In this document: piece after piece, positions 1-7,260 of the stretch
Numbering within the stretch: position 1 is the first letter of the stretch
How the letters are laid out: each line of letters begins with the position of its first letter
Assembly: GCA_035542475.1 (NCBI GenBank)
Contig: DATKLL010000153.1
Span: forward strand, 1 to 17,289
Source of the DNA: DATKLL01 sp035542475
Lineage (GTDB): Bacteria > Desulfobacterota > Syntrophia > Syntrophales > UBA2185
DNA length: 17,289 nucleotides
Direction: 5' to 3'
Notes under the pieces: generated by a model
Seen by the model: only the letters and a program-made list of their open reading frames with translations
Databases searched by the model: none
What the model was told of the DNA's origin: nothing
Made by a program: the position numbers and the translations under genes

Positions 1-1153
1 TGTATGTATATCGGTCCGCGTATGCCTGTATGCCTACCTGCAGTAAGCCAATCACCGGTACAAGCGTACCCAGAAACCATAGCCATCCGACAATCAGATA
101 AGGCGCTTGTTTCATATGATGAACAGCAACGCCTGTTATACAGAGGAGCAAGAGACCGGCGAGAAGTACCTCCCATAAGGGCAAAACGTCTGTGTATGGA
201 TATAATACGGCAAGATTTTGAGGCCAAACCGTCTTTGCGATATAATGGGCATAGGAAATCAAGGCATTTTCAATGCGCACATCTGCAGGCAATGCCCGTA
301 TAGACGACAATGCGCCACCTTTATTTTGAGCATAAATTGTCGCTGCGCTGGATATTGCAGATAGGGCAAGGAAGGGTATTTTCTCCAGGATCAGTGGACG
401 GATTGATGGCCAACGAAAAAGGAGACGAAGACTTTTTCCCCCTTCAATGCCCTGTGACGGTTTTTTTTTAAGTCTTGAACGTTTATCTTTTGGTACATTG
501 GAGCCGCTGTTCGGAAGTCTTGGCCCGGCCGGTTGATACCTTTGCAAAGGCCAGTAGTCAAGAAGGAGAAGGACAAATGGTAGGGTCACAAGCATGGGTT
601 TTGCCATAAGTCCCAGGGCAAAGAAGAAAATAATGAGGAGATATAGCATAAGTCCCGGCCTTTCCACATAGAACAGGTATGTTCCCATGGTGAGCATCCA
701 GAACAAGGCGGAAAGAACGTCTTTCCGTTCAGATGCCCAGGCAACGGTTTCCACGTGCAGGGGATGCAGAGCAAAGATGGCCGCCACAAAGGCGCTTTGC
801 CAGCAGGCCCTCGTCATACGATGAAGAACCAGAAATAGCAAAAGTGTGTTTACAATATGGAACAGGAGGTTGATTAGATGATGCCACCCCGGTTTCAATC
901 CGAACAGCTGACAGTCCAGCATGTGGGAAAGCCAGGTGAGAGGATGCCAGTTACCTGCATGAAAGGCTGTAAATGCCCAGGTCACATTTTCAAAAGTCAG
1001 GCCGGCCTGCACGCGGGGATTTTCTGTAACATAGAGATTGTCATCGTAGTTTGTAAATTCGTTATCCTTCACCTGCCAAAATACTGCCAGAGTTAAAATG
1101 ACTAGAGAAAGAATAATCCAAATATTAAGCTTGTCATTTGATAACTTTGGCAT
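1..1153 (-). CDS. GT-C fold (PMT/TMTC-like) multi-spanning membrane protein, C-terminus cut by window edge
   Basis: An uninterrupted reading frame runs from an ATG at 1153 to the left edge (384 codons visible). After a short cytoplasmic start it has a hydrophobic segment (about residues 10-26), then a periplasmic-type loop with YDDN (36-39) and the sequence FHAGNWHPLTWLSHM (64-78). The FALHPLHVETVAWASERKD block lies at 127-145, followed by several more hydrophobic segments. This pattern is typical of the large bacterial GT-C proteins related to TMTC/ArnT/PMT glycosyltransferases that carry TPR repeats at the C-terminus. The TPR part would lie beyond the window, so that is inference. The paired acidic residues D37-D38 fit the catalytic acidic pair of GT-C enzymes. 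The likely role is transfer of a sugar from a polyprenyl-phosphate donor; substrate unknown. It starts 6 bp after the holA stop with only a weak ribosome site, so it is probably co-transcribed with holA. Confidence 0.8.
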   Translation of the reverse strand, partial: MPKLSNDKLNIWIILSLVILTLAVFWQVKDNEFTNYDDNLYVTENPRVQAGLTFENVTWAFTAFHAGNWHPLTWLSHMLDCQLFGLKPGWHHLINLLFHIVNTLLLFLVLHRMTRACWQSAFVAAIFALHPLHVETVAWASERKDVLSALFWMLTMGTYLFYVERPGLMLYLLIIFFFALGLMAKPMLVTLPFVLLLLDYWPLQRYQPAGPRLPNSGSNVPKDKRSRLKKKPSQGIEGGKSLRLLFRWPSIRPLILEKIPFLALSAISSAATIYAQNKGGALSSIRALPADVRIENALISYAHYIAKTVWPQNLAVLYPYTDVLPLWEVLLAGLLLLCITGVAVHHMKQAPYLIVGWLWFLGTLVPVIGLLQVGIQAYADRYTY

Positions 1154-1159
1154 TTCCGT

Positions 1160-2530
1160 TTATGTGCAGACATCAATGATGAAGCGTTGCAGCATAACCT
1201 TCGGGTCTCTCGATGTTGTCTTGAAGGCGATATCCATATCGACGAGGTCGTCGAGTTGTTTTATCAATTGTTCATATGAGAATCGATATGAATTTTTCAG
1301 TGCACTATAAATAACATAGGGATGTTGAGAAATAAGATCTCCTCTATCGCTTTTCTTCCCCGCATCGCCGGTCTGTTCCCGGATAAACGGATAACAGGAC
1401 TTTTGGAACACGTCGTAGTCCAAGTTCGCATGAAAAGAGCTGAGCTTACCCGATCTAATAAAAGTCTTGGCATGGAAGATGAATCTGATTTCTCTCGATA
1501 TCATCGACAGTATCAACAAGTGGTTAACGCCCTGATAAAAAAGGTCTTTTAAGTTTAAGAGGGCCATGTTCAGATCTTTGTCGACGAGTGTCCTTATAAG
1601 ATCGAATACTGCATCCTCTTTTGTCTTTCCCACAACTTCTTCAACATCTGAATCATCAATCAACATCCGCTCACCTGTATAGGCAATTAACTTTTCGATG
1701 GCTCCCATGGAATCGGCGAGGTTAAAATCTGTTTTTTTACCTATTGCTGCCCATGCCTTCGGTGTCAGTTTTTTCCCGGTTTTAGCCAAAAGGTCCTCCG
1801 CGGCATCCATCAAGGCATTCTTCTGTCTGACTTCACCTTTCATCCGAGAAAAATGAAGGACTACTCCGATCTCGGATATGATCCTGAAAATTCTCTTTCT
1901 TTTGTCCACTGTTTCAGCGGTTATGATCAGATGATTTCCTTCCGGGATACCACTTTTCAGGATATCTTCGAGGCGTTCGGTATCATCCTTGATTTGACTC
2001 ATATCCACTCCGCGGCTTATACATACCTCCATTATTCTTGGGAGCCAAATTCCCCGATCATGGCTGCTGTCCCCTTCAGCAATTTTCTGCCAGTCGTCGT
2101 CTGTTATCTTTCTCCATTTGTCATCCTTGAGATCATCGAGGCTCCATCCTGTTATCTTCAGGAATTGCATAAAGTACCCTACTGCCCTGTCAGGATGCTT
2201 TTCAAAATGGCTGCGTATTTGCTGTATTATTTCTGGGAGGACCCTTTTGGATTGAAAAAGGCGGGTATTTCTCAGTACGATAATTTTCCTCCCGGGAATG
2301 AGAGGTGGCGTCAGAATCATTTCACATAGGGTGTCTATGTCTTCGTATTCTCCATCCATAAAAAAGAGGTTCAGATCTCTGTCACTTGTGGGAAGAAGAA
2401 TTGCTATGATTCTATTCAGGGCATCTTTGACAAGATATTCTTCTTCGCCGTAGAGGAGATAACAGGGTGGAGGGACTTTTTGCCCTTTCTTGATATCCGT
2501 CAGTATATTATCAACATCCATTATTGTCAT
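1160..2530 (-). CDS. holA: DNA polymerase III delta subunit, with an internal insertion
   Basis: The product (456 aa) is the clamp-loader delta subunit, which opens the sliding clamp. The N-terminal part has PCYLLYGEEEYLVKDAL (about 22-38), the usual start of the delta AAA+-like domain. Residues 198-216 (GNHLIITAETVDKRKRIFR) match the end of that domain, and the rest has the helical lid and collar region (KTKEDAVFDLIRTL, NHLLILSMISREIRFIF). Delta proteins are usually near 340 aa; the extra length lies mostly between about residues 100 and 185, a Trp/Asp/Lys-rich stretch (see findings). An alternative ATG lies 9 bases inside (2521); neither has a convincing ribosome site. A terminator hairpin sits just upstream, so holA either has its own promoter or is reached by read-through. 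The glycosyltransferase gene follows after 6 bp. Confidence 0.88.
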   Translation of the reverse strand: MTIMDVDNILTDIKKGQKVPPPCYLLYGEEEYLVKDALNRIIAILLPTSDRDLNLFFMDGEYEDIDTLCEMILTPPLIPGRKIIVLRNTRLFQSKRVLPEIIQQIRSHFEKHPDRAVGYFMQFLKITGWSLDDLKDDKWRKITDDDWQKIAEGDSSHDRGIWLPRIMEVCISRGVDMSQIKDDTERLEDILKSGIPEGNHLIITAETVDKRKRIFRIISEIGVVLHFSRMKGEVRQKNALMDAAEDLLAKTGKKLTPKAWAAIGKKTDFNLADSMGAIEKLIAYTGERMLIDDSDVEEVVGKTKEDAVFDLIRTLVDKDLNMALLNLKDLFYQGVNHLLILSMISREIRFIFHAKTFIRSGKLSSFHANLDYDVFQKSCYPFIREQTGDAGKKSDRGDLISQHPYVIYSALKNSYRFSYEQLIKQLDDLVDMDIAFKTTSRDPKVMLQRFIIDVCT

Positions 2531-2544
2531 TACTCGTGGATTGT

Positions 2545-2572
2545 AAAAAAGCCCTCACCTTTAGGCGAGTGC
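2545..2572 (-). terminator. rho-independent terminator upstream of holA
   Basis: Read on the minus strand, CTCGCC-TAAA-GGTGAG forms a 6-bp stem (one G-T pair) with a tetraloop. A GC pair flanks it after one mismatch, and it is followed by GGC and six T. It ends transcription coming from the LOG-family gene. It lies only 15 bases before the holA start, so an attenuator role is also possible. Confidence 0.65.
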
Positions 2573-2592
2573 TTCAGTTAGATCATTTGCGC

Positions 2593-2676
2593 TACAAGGA
2601 TTCGAGGGGCCGAGGATTCCAGGATTCGAGAGTAGTAAAGAAAAGGTTAAGTTCCCCTTGATTCCTTGAATCCTTG
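2593..2676. repeat. Intergenic GGATTC-type iterated and inverted repeat
   Basis: Direct copies of AGGATTC occur at 2597-2603, 2613-2619 and 2621-2627, spaced 16 and 8 bases. The inverse form (GATTCCTTG, GAATCCTTG) follows at 2660-2676, so the two halves could fold on each other. No coding frame is seen. It looks like a dispersed noncoding repeat, but copy number cannot be seen from one window. Confidence 0.45.
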
Positions 2677-2684
2677 AACCATCA

Positions 2685-2707
2685 AACCATCGACTTTAGC
2701 CGATGGC
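2685..2707 (-). terminator. Weak hairpin downstream of the LOG-family gene
   Basis: CCATCG (2688-2693) and CGATGG (2700-2705) are a perfect 6-bp inverted repeat with a 6-base loop, beginning about 20 bases after the stop codon of the LOG-family gene. The T-tract on the minus strand is poor (TTTG), so termination here would be weak or factor-dependent. Confidence 0.3.
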
Positions 2708-2723
2708 AGTTGGCTATAGGTTT

Positions 2724-3386
2724 TTAGAGAATGACAAATTTCTTGATGTACTTGACTACTTCATCAGGATCATCGATGACATGGAAAATCTCATAATCGC
2801 AAGGTTCAATTTTATCATCTTGGAGCATTGTATTTTTAATCCAGTCAAGGAGGCCATTCCAGTATTCGCTGCCCATCAATATCACGGGAAAGCTTTTGAT
2901 TCTTTTTGTCTGAATCAGAGTCAGTGCCTCAAAAAGCTCATCCATGGTTCCGAAACCACCCGGCATGATCACATAGGCTACAGCATACTTGACGAACATC
3001 ACTTTGCGAATGAAGAAATATTTATATTCGATGACGGTGTTGGCATATGGGTTTGGCTTCTGCTCATATGGCAGCCGTATATTCATACCTACTGATTTTC
3101 CGCCTGCCCCCGCGGCACCCTTGTTGGCTGCTTCCATGATACCTGGGCCACCTCCCGTAATCACGCTAAAGCCATTCTCTGCCAACTTCTCGGCAAGATA
3201 CTCTGTTTTCTTGTAATAGGGATTGTTGGAAGGAACCCTTGCTGATCCAAAAATGGTGACTGCGTTCTTCACCTGGGAAAGGGTTTCTATGGCCTCCACA
3301 AATTCAGCCATGATACGGAATATCCGCCAGGACTCCTCAATGGATAAAGCATCAACCAGATATTGTTTTTCATCCATAATGAGCAC
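2724..3386 (-). CDS. LOG-family protein (TIGR00730; nucleotide 5'-monophosphate phosphoribohydrolase)
   Basis: The 220-aa product has the two signatures of the LOG (Lonely Guy, formerly 'lysine decarboxylase') family: GGGPGIMEAANKGA at 78-91 and MPGGFGTMDELFEA at 141-154, with R127 and E150 in the expected catalytic positions. The fold is Rossmann-like. Family members cleave the N-glycosidic bond of nucleoside 5'-monophosphates, which releases free cytokinins in plants and acts mainly on AMP-type nucleotides in bacteria. It is not a lysine decarboxylase, despite many database names. The first usable start is GTG at 3386; an ATG at 3377 lies in the same frame. AGGA stands 2 bases before the GTG and 11 before the ATG, so the choice is open. 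A 28-base near-perfect inverted repeat lies immediately upstream. Confidence 0.85.
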   Translation of the reverse strand: MLIMDEKQYLVDALSIEESWRIFRIMAEFVEAIETLSQVKNAVTIFGSARVPSNNPYYKKTEYLAEKLAENGFSVITGGGPGIMEAANKGAAGAGGKSVGMNIRLPYEQKPNPYANTVIEYKYFFIRKVMFVKYAVAYVIMPGGFGTMDELFEALTLIQTKRIKSFPVILMGSEYWNGLLDWIKNTMLQDDKIEPCDYEIFHVIDDPDEVVKYIKKFVIL

Positions 3387-3392
3387 ATTCCT

Positions 3393-3420
3393 GGACTCTT
3401 ACCGCATTTGGTTAGAGTCC
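3393..3420 (-). promoter_or_regulatory. Leader hairpin just before the LOG-family gene
   Basis: GGACTCTTACC (3393-3403) and GGTTAGAGTCC (3410-3420) are 11-base arms with one mismatch around a 6-base loop. On the minus strand the hairpin ends 6 bases before the GTG start and abuts the AGGA ribosome site. No T-tract follows, so it is more likely a leader structure than a terminator. A TATAAT-like box on the minus strand at 3433-3438 would place it at the very start of a transcript. Confidence 0.35.
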
Positions 3421-3463
3421 ACACCCTTGCTGATTATAATGCTGTCGTGTAAAAAATCTGTTC

Positions 3464-3655
3464 TCAATAGCTTCTGCGCCGCTGAACTTTAGCATAACGC
3501 CTGCGTGCCTCTATGGCCTTGCGTTTCCTCTTCACAGAAGGCTTTTCATAGGCCCTTCGCAATTTAAGTTCTTTGAAAAGTCCACTTTTCGAAAGTTTGT
3601 TCTTTAGGATTTTTAAGGCTTTTTCTATGTCATTGTCGTATACTTTTACTTCCAA
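3464..3655 (-). CDS. rpsU: 30S ribosomal protein S21
   Basis: A 63-aa, very basic protein with the S21 layout: a short beta start (EVKVYDNDIEKALKILK), a central helix (LFKELKLRRAYEKPSVKRKRKA) and an Arg-rich tail ending RRRSY. S21 sits on the 30S platform near the anti-Shine-Dalgarno sequence and helps initiation. The start is TTG at 3655, supported by a strong AAGGAAGG ribosome site about 6 bases upstream; no in-frame ATG fits. It stands alone between the hisC terminator and the LOG-family gene and has its own candidate promoter. Confidence 0.93.
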   Translation of the reverse strand: MEVKVYDNDIEKALKILKNKLSKSGLFKELKLRRAYEKPSVKRKRKAIEARRRYAKVQRRRSY

Positions 3656-3712
3656 AACAACCCTTCCTTTCTTTATTTTTTATAATAAATTCGTGATTAT
3701 TTAATACTTTTT

Positions 3713-3742
3713 GTGATACGTATGCTAACTAAAAATTGTCAA
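3713..3742 (-). promoter_or_regulatory. Candidate sigma-70 promoter for rpsU
   Basis: On the minus strand a perfect TTGACA (3737-3742) is followed after 18 bases by TATCAC (3713-3718), a 4/6 match to the -10 box. The -35 box overlaps the T-tract of the hisC terminator, a compact terminator-promoter joint. The surrounding 60 bases are very AT-rich. Confidence 0.45.
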
Positions 3743-3806
3743 AAAACAAAAAAAGGGCAGTACGGCACAACACACAACAATGCATCTTTGCCGTATACTA
3801 CCCTTT
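3741..3806 (-). terminator. Rho-independent terminator of the pepP-gcvH-lipM-hisC unit
   Basis: The arms AAAGGGCAGTACGGCA (3752-3767) and TGCCGTATACTACCCTTT (3789-3806) form a long hairpin with one mismatch and a 2-base bulge around a 21-base loop. On the minus strand it is followed by a long T-rich run (3741-3753). It begins 28 bases after the hisC stop codon. Confidence 0.85.
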
Positions 3807-3833
3807 GCTGTTGCTTATATTAAACCACGCTCC

Positions 3834-4898
3834 TTACTTCAAAAGGACCTTTTTTAATGCCTTTAAAAATTCACTATTCTCTTCCCGGGTTCCCACTGTC
3901 ACTCGCATACAGTTCTTCAGTACTCCGGGACTATTGAGATTTTTTATAAGAACCCCTTCCTTGATTAATTTTTCATATACGCTATCTGTATCGAAATCGC
4001 AACTAAAAAAAATAAAATTTGCTTGTGAAGAATAAGGCTTGATACCATTAACTTTTTTTAGCTTATTCAAGAGTTCTTCCCGTCTTTGAATAATTTCCTT
4101 TGTCTGACCTACAAATATATCCATATGATCCAGATAGAAACCAGCCGCCACCTGGGAAAGGGCATTGATATTATAAGGAAGCCTTACCTTATCGAGTTCA
4201 TGGATTAGAGACGGAGAACCAATCAGAAAACCTATTCTTATACCTGCAAGTCCCACTTTGGACAGGGTTTTTAGAATAACCAGATTATCATATTTCTTGA
4301 GCAAAGGTATAAGAGTCTTTCCCGAGAAGCTGCCATAGGCCTCATCGACTACCACAATACCCTTCGATTTCTCGATAATAGTTGTTATCTTCTTTATGCT
4401 GAAGCAATTACCCGTGGGGTTGTTGGGATAGCTTAGGAATATCAGGACAGGAGACTTTTTAGTTATTTGTTTGAGCGTGGCATCCAAATCCAGATCATAC
4501 GTCTCGTCAAGAGGCACCTCAATTACCATGTGGCCAGTATTAATGGCGATTATTCGATACATGACAAAAGTAGGTAATGGAACCATGACAGTTGAAGAGG
4601 AATCGATGAGAGCGGAACACAATGTCTGAATGAGTTCATCAGAACCATTACCGATCATTATCATATTGGTGTCTACACCATAGTGTTGGGCAAACCTTTT
4701 CCTGAGGACAGGGGCCCCTGGTTCCGGGTAGCGATTCAGGGATACCTTTCTCATCTCCTCCAATAATTTTTTCTTTAGGGGTGGGGGGATGGTGAAGGGA
4801 TTTTCCATCGCATCCATTTTAATGCGACACAATGTAGTATCTACCCGATAGCCTGGCTGTGCGAGCACTTCTTTGCGAATGAGGGTTTTAATATCCAT
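3834..4898 (-). CDS. hisC: Histidinol-phosphate aminotransferase
   Basis: A class I/II PLP-dependent aminotransferase of 354 aa, the usual HisC length. Visible motifs are MDAMENPF (28-35, the equivalent of LDxNENP), GNGSDELI (83-90), SYPNNPTGN (156-164), DEAYGSF (185-191) and LKTLSKVGLAGIRIGF (209-224), where K214 is the PLP-binding lysine, and RVTVGTREENSEFL near the end. HisC converts imidazole-acetol phosphate plus glutamate to histidinol phosphate in histidine synthesis; some relatives also serve tyrosine and phenylalanine. The ATG overlaps the end of the lipM-like gene by 11 bp and has an AAGGGA ribosome site, so translation is probably coupled. No other his gene is in the window. It is the last gene of the unit and is followed by a strong terminator. 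Confidence 0.92.
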   Translation of the reverse strand: MDIKTLIRKEVLAQPGYRVDTTLCRIKMDAMENPFTIPPPLKKKLLEEMRKVSLNRYPEPGAPVLRKRFAQHYGVDTNMIMIGNGSDELIQTLCSALIDSSSTVMVPLPTFVMYRIIAINTGHMVIEVPLDETYDLDLDATLKQITKKSPVLIFLSYPNNPTGNCFSIKKITTIIEKSKGIVVVDEAYGSFSGKTLIPLLKKYDNLVILKTLSKVGLAGIRIGFLIGSPSLIHELDKVRLPYNINALSQVAAGFYLDHMDIFVGQTKEIIQRREELLNKLKKVNGIKPYSSQANFIFFSCDFDTDSVYEKLIKEGVLIKNLNSPGVLKNCMRVTVGTREENSEFLKALKKVLLK

Positions 4899-5721
4899 TA
4901 AGCGTCCCTTTGCCTTCTACATTCCATTTGTCGCTTGTATATTTGTCTTTCATCAGTTGTATCATGAGAATCTCTTCTTTTTTAGTCAATCTGCCCTCAA
5001 CCAATTCAATGCCTAATTTCTTCCCGAAGCTCCTTTGTAAAACATGGCAAATCTTATCTACACTGAATTCAGAACCGATGTGTTCATAGATTGAGGTCAC
5101 GGATTTCCGCAAATTCTCGATCTGCCTTTTGCGATTACCATGCTGCGGCAACAGAAGGGCACAGTTTTTGATGGGATCAAAGTCAAGGAGAATGGAACCA
5201 TGCTGCAGGAAAACGCCACGAGACCTGACCTGTGCGCTGCCGCATATTTTCCGCTTGTTTACCAGAAGTTCATATTGAGACGGCGAAGAAAAACATGCTG
5301 CCTTTAACGAGTCCTGTCCTGATGTTCTTCCGTCAACCGACATCTCGGTTTTTATACCGAGTTCTGAAAGAGCATCTGCTATACACCCACTTATGACTCT
5401 ATATGTACCAAGAATGTCCGATGGGAATAGGGGGTTATTATCTTTTGCGATGACTGCATATGTTAGGTCATGTTCATGCAGGACGGCCTTTCCCCCAGTA
5501 GGACGACGAACAATATCTATGCAAGAACGTCTGCATTCTTCAATATCAACTTCTTTCGGAGTTTCCTGGAAATATCCCAGGGATATGGATGGTGGAGACC
5601 AGCTGTAAAGTCTTAAAATTGGCTTTGCGTCTCTCCGTTGATTTTCTCGAAAAAGGGCCTCGTCAGTGGCCATGTTTTCAAAGGCATTCAACCGTTTATA
5701 TGGAATGAATCTCCATATCAT
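4888..5721 (-). CDS. lipM: LplA/LipM-family octanoyl- or lipoyltransferase
   Basis: This 277-aa protein belongs to the BPL/LplA/LipB fold. It has RRPTGGKAVLHEHDLTYAV (72-90), the family substrate-binding block, and KAACFSSPSQYELLVNKRKICGSAQ (140-164). Cys143 sits where LipM-type octanoyl-ACP:GcvH transferases have their catalytic cysteine (Cys150 in Bacillus subtilis LipM), while K158 fits the conserved lysine of the whole group. It is near the usual LipM size and lacks the extra C-terminal domain of LplA. LipM loads octanoate from acyl carrier protein onto GcvH, and here gcvH lies 9 bp upstream in the same transcript, which supports LipM over a salvage lipoate ligase. The symbol is by motif and context only; LplA-type activity is not excluded. 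It overlaps hisC by 11 bp. Confidence 0.75.
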   Translation of the reverse strand: MIWRFIPYKRLNAFENMATDEALFRENQRRDAKPILRLYSWSPPSISLGYFQETPKEVDIEECRRSCIDIVRRPTGGKAVLHEHDLTYAVIAKDNNPLFPSDILGTYRVISGCIADALSELGIKTEMSVDGRTSGQDSLKAACFSSPSQYELLVNKRKICGSAQVRSRGVFLQHGSILLDFDPIKNCALLLPQHGNRKRQIENLRKSVTSIYEHIGSEFSVDKICHVLQRSFGKKLGIELVEGRLTKKEEILMIQLMKDKYTSDKWNVEGKGTLNGY

Positions 5722-5730
5722 GAATGAGAG

Positions 5731-6129
5731 TCAGCCGCCTTCCGCTTCTTTCAATACAAAATCATGGTATTCTCTAGAGTCCAGAAGATCGTCAAGTTCT
5801 TCCAGATCCTTCATCCCTATAACAATCATCCATCCCGTATCATGAGGATCACTGTTGATAATGCCAATGTCGTCTAATATGTCTTCATTGACACTTATTA
5901 CTTCGCCGCTAACAGGTGAAATAAGCTCGAAAACACCCTTAGCGGATTCTATGGTTCCAAAGGGCTCATCCCGTTCCACATAAGAATCAATTTCGGGAAG
6001 TTCAACAGCTAGGATTTCTCCCAGATTCTCCTGGGCATAATCTGTGATTCCAATGGTGGCTAATTCACCTTCAACCCTTACCCAAGTGTGTTCTCGATTG
6101 TAAAGAAGATCATCTGGAAATACCTTCAT
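5731..6129 (-). CDS. gcvH: Glycine cleavage system H protein (lipoyl carrier)
   Basis: A 132-aa protein of normal GcvH length with the lipoyl domain. The modified lysine is K64 in GTIESAKGVFELISPVSGEV (58-77; the classic form is ESVKAxSEL). The start VFPDDLLYNREHTWVRVEG and NEDILDDIGIINSDPHDTGWMI near the end are also typical. GcvH carries aminomethyl groups between the P, T and L proteins and, in many bacteria, relays octanoyl or lipoyl groups to other enzymes. Neither gcvT nor gcvP is nearby; the neighbour is a LipM-like transferase, so this copy may act mainly in lipoate assembly. The ATG has an AGGA site 9 bases upstream. The very acidic surface (many Asp/Glu) is normal for the family. 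Confidence 0.93.
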   Translation of the reverse strand: MKVFPDDLLYNREHTWVRVEGELATIGITDYAQENLGEILAVELPEIDSYVERDEPFGTIESAKGVFELISPVSGEVISVNEDILDDIGIINSDPHDTGWMIVIGMKDLEELDDLLDSREYHDFVLKEAEGG

Positions 6130-6171
6130 ATCACAACATCCTAATGTATGAATTTATAACATTATTTATAA

Positions 6172-7260
6172 TCACTGCAGTATCGTGAGGTTCTTTGGTA
6201 CTTTTGTAAGGACCTCACAACCACCTTCTTTAACTAATACCATATCCTCTATACGTATGCCCCAAAGGTCAGGTATATAAACGCCGGGTTCTATGGTTAT
6301 GACCATCCCCGTTTCAAGGATATTTGCTGATTTGTCCGCTATTCGCGGCGCTTCATGAACATCAAGACCAACACCGTGGCCCGTACTGTGTGTAAAATAA
6401 TTACCCAAATTCCCACCTTCAATGCAAGACCTTGCTATGCGGTCAATTTCTCTGCATTGTGTACCAGGTTTAATGGCTTCCAATGCCCTGTCGTGAGCTT
6501 GCTTGACCAACGAGTATACATCTTTTTGTTTTTTATTAGCACTACCAACGATGAATGTACAGGTTTCATCAGAATTATAACCATGATATACAGCTCCGTA
6601 ATCGATCATTACAATATCACCATTTTCAATCTCTCGCGATCCCGGGGCCGCATGCGGCTGTGCTGAATTCGCTCCTGTTGCCACAATAGTAGGAAAGGAG
6701 ACCAGTTCCGCGCCGCATTTCCTGATACGAAATTCCAACTCTATGGCAATATCCTTTTCTTTGGCTCCCGGCTTGATAAGATTGCAGATGGCAGTAAGAG
6801 CCTGAAATGATATCTCTGCTGCATTCTTGATACAGGCGATTTCCTCCTCATCTTTGATGGCTCGGATGGCATTGATTTCGTCAGACATTGGGTTTAAAGT
6901 AACTGCTTTTAACTTTTCCTTCAGTTTCAAATAGCTACTGACATTCATTGCCGATGATTCGAACCCTGCAGATTTCACTCTACCGTCAGATAGGGCAGCC
7001 TCAATTCCGTCTATCTTTTCCTGATATTCAGCAACCTCTATGTTCCCAACTTCTTTTTTTGCCTGATTTGTATAACGGCCATCGACAAGGAGCAACTTTT
7101 GTTTTTCTCCTATCATGAGAGCCCCGTCGCTGCCTGAAAAACCTGTCAAATAGCGGATATTTTTTATATCAAGAAAAATTAATGCTTCTACATGCAGGTC
7201 TTGGAGTTTCAGCTGAATCTTAGATATCCTCTCAGGAGGTACCGGAGGGTTACGGTACAT
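6172..7260 (-). CDS. pepP: Xaa-Pro aminopeptidase (peptidase family M24)
   Basis: The 362-aa product has a creatinase-like N-terminal domain (residues 10-125, with NIRYLTGFSGSDGALMI) and a pita-bread M24 domain. All five metal ligands are present: D220 (MIDYGAVYHGYNSDE), D231, H295 (HSTGHGVGLDVHE), E324 (ITIEPGVY) and E338 (GIRIEDM); H203 (QPHAAPG) fits the substrate-site histidine. It removes an N-terminal residue before proline, or acts as a prolidase; short M24B members of about 360 aa are hard to tell apart, so the symbol is approximate. The ATG overlaps the stop of the upstream TPR gene by 11 bp with AGG about 10 bases upstream, indicating coupling. A 42-bp gap separates it from gcvH. 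Confidence 0.88.
   Translation of the reverse strand: MYRNPPVPPERISKIQLKLQDLHVEALIFLDIKNIRYLTGFSGSDGALMIGEKQKLLLVDGRYTNQAKKEVGNIEVAEYQEKIDGIEAALSDGRVKSAGFESSAMNVSSYLKLKEKLKAVTLNPMSDEINAIRAIKDEEEIACIKNAAEISFQALTAICNLIKPGAKEKDIAIELEFRIRKCGAELVSFPTIVATGANSAQPHAAPGSREIENGDIVMIDYGAVYHGYNSDETCTFIVGSANKKQKDVYSLVKQAHDRALEAIKPGTQCREIDRIARSCIEGGNLGNYFTHSTGHGVGLDVHEAPRIADKSANILETGMVITIEPGVYIPDLWGIRIEDMVLVKEGGCEVLTKVPKNLTILQ

Noticed and set aside
4..303. A 99-codon plus-strand frame at the left edge
   Set aside because: It is the shadow of the GT-C membrane protein gene, whose minus-strand frame is open across the whole stretch with characteristic motifs.
586..789. Short minus-strand frame in the left region
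   Set aside because: It is out of frame with the continuous GT-C protein reading and has no family features.
1853..2329. A 158-codon plus-strand frame
   Set aside because: It lies wholly inside holA on the opposite strand. The holA frame has clear family motifs and this one has none.
2593..2676. tRNA gene or CRISPR array in the repeat-bearing spacer
   Set aside because: The GGATTCGAG strings recall a T-arm, but no cloverleaf can be drawn. The repeats are only 7 bases with unequal spacing, unlike CRISPR.
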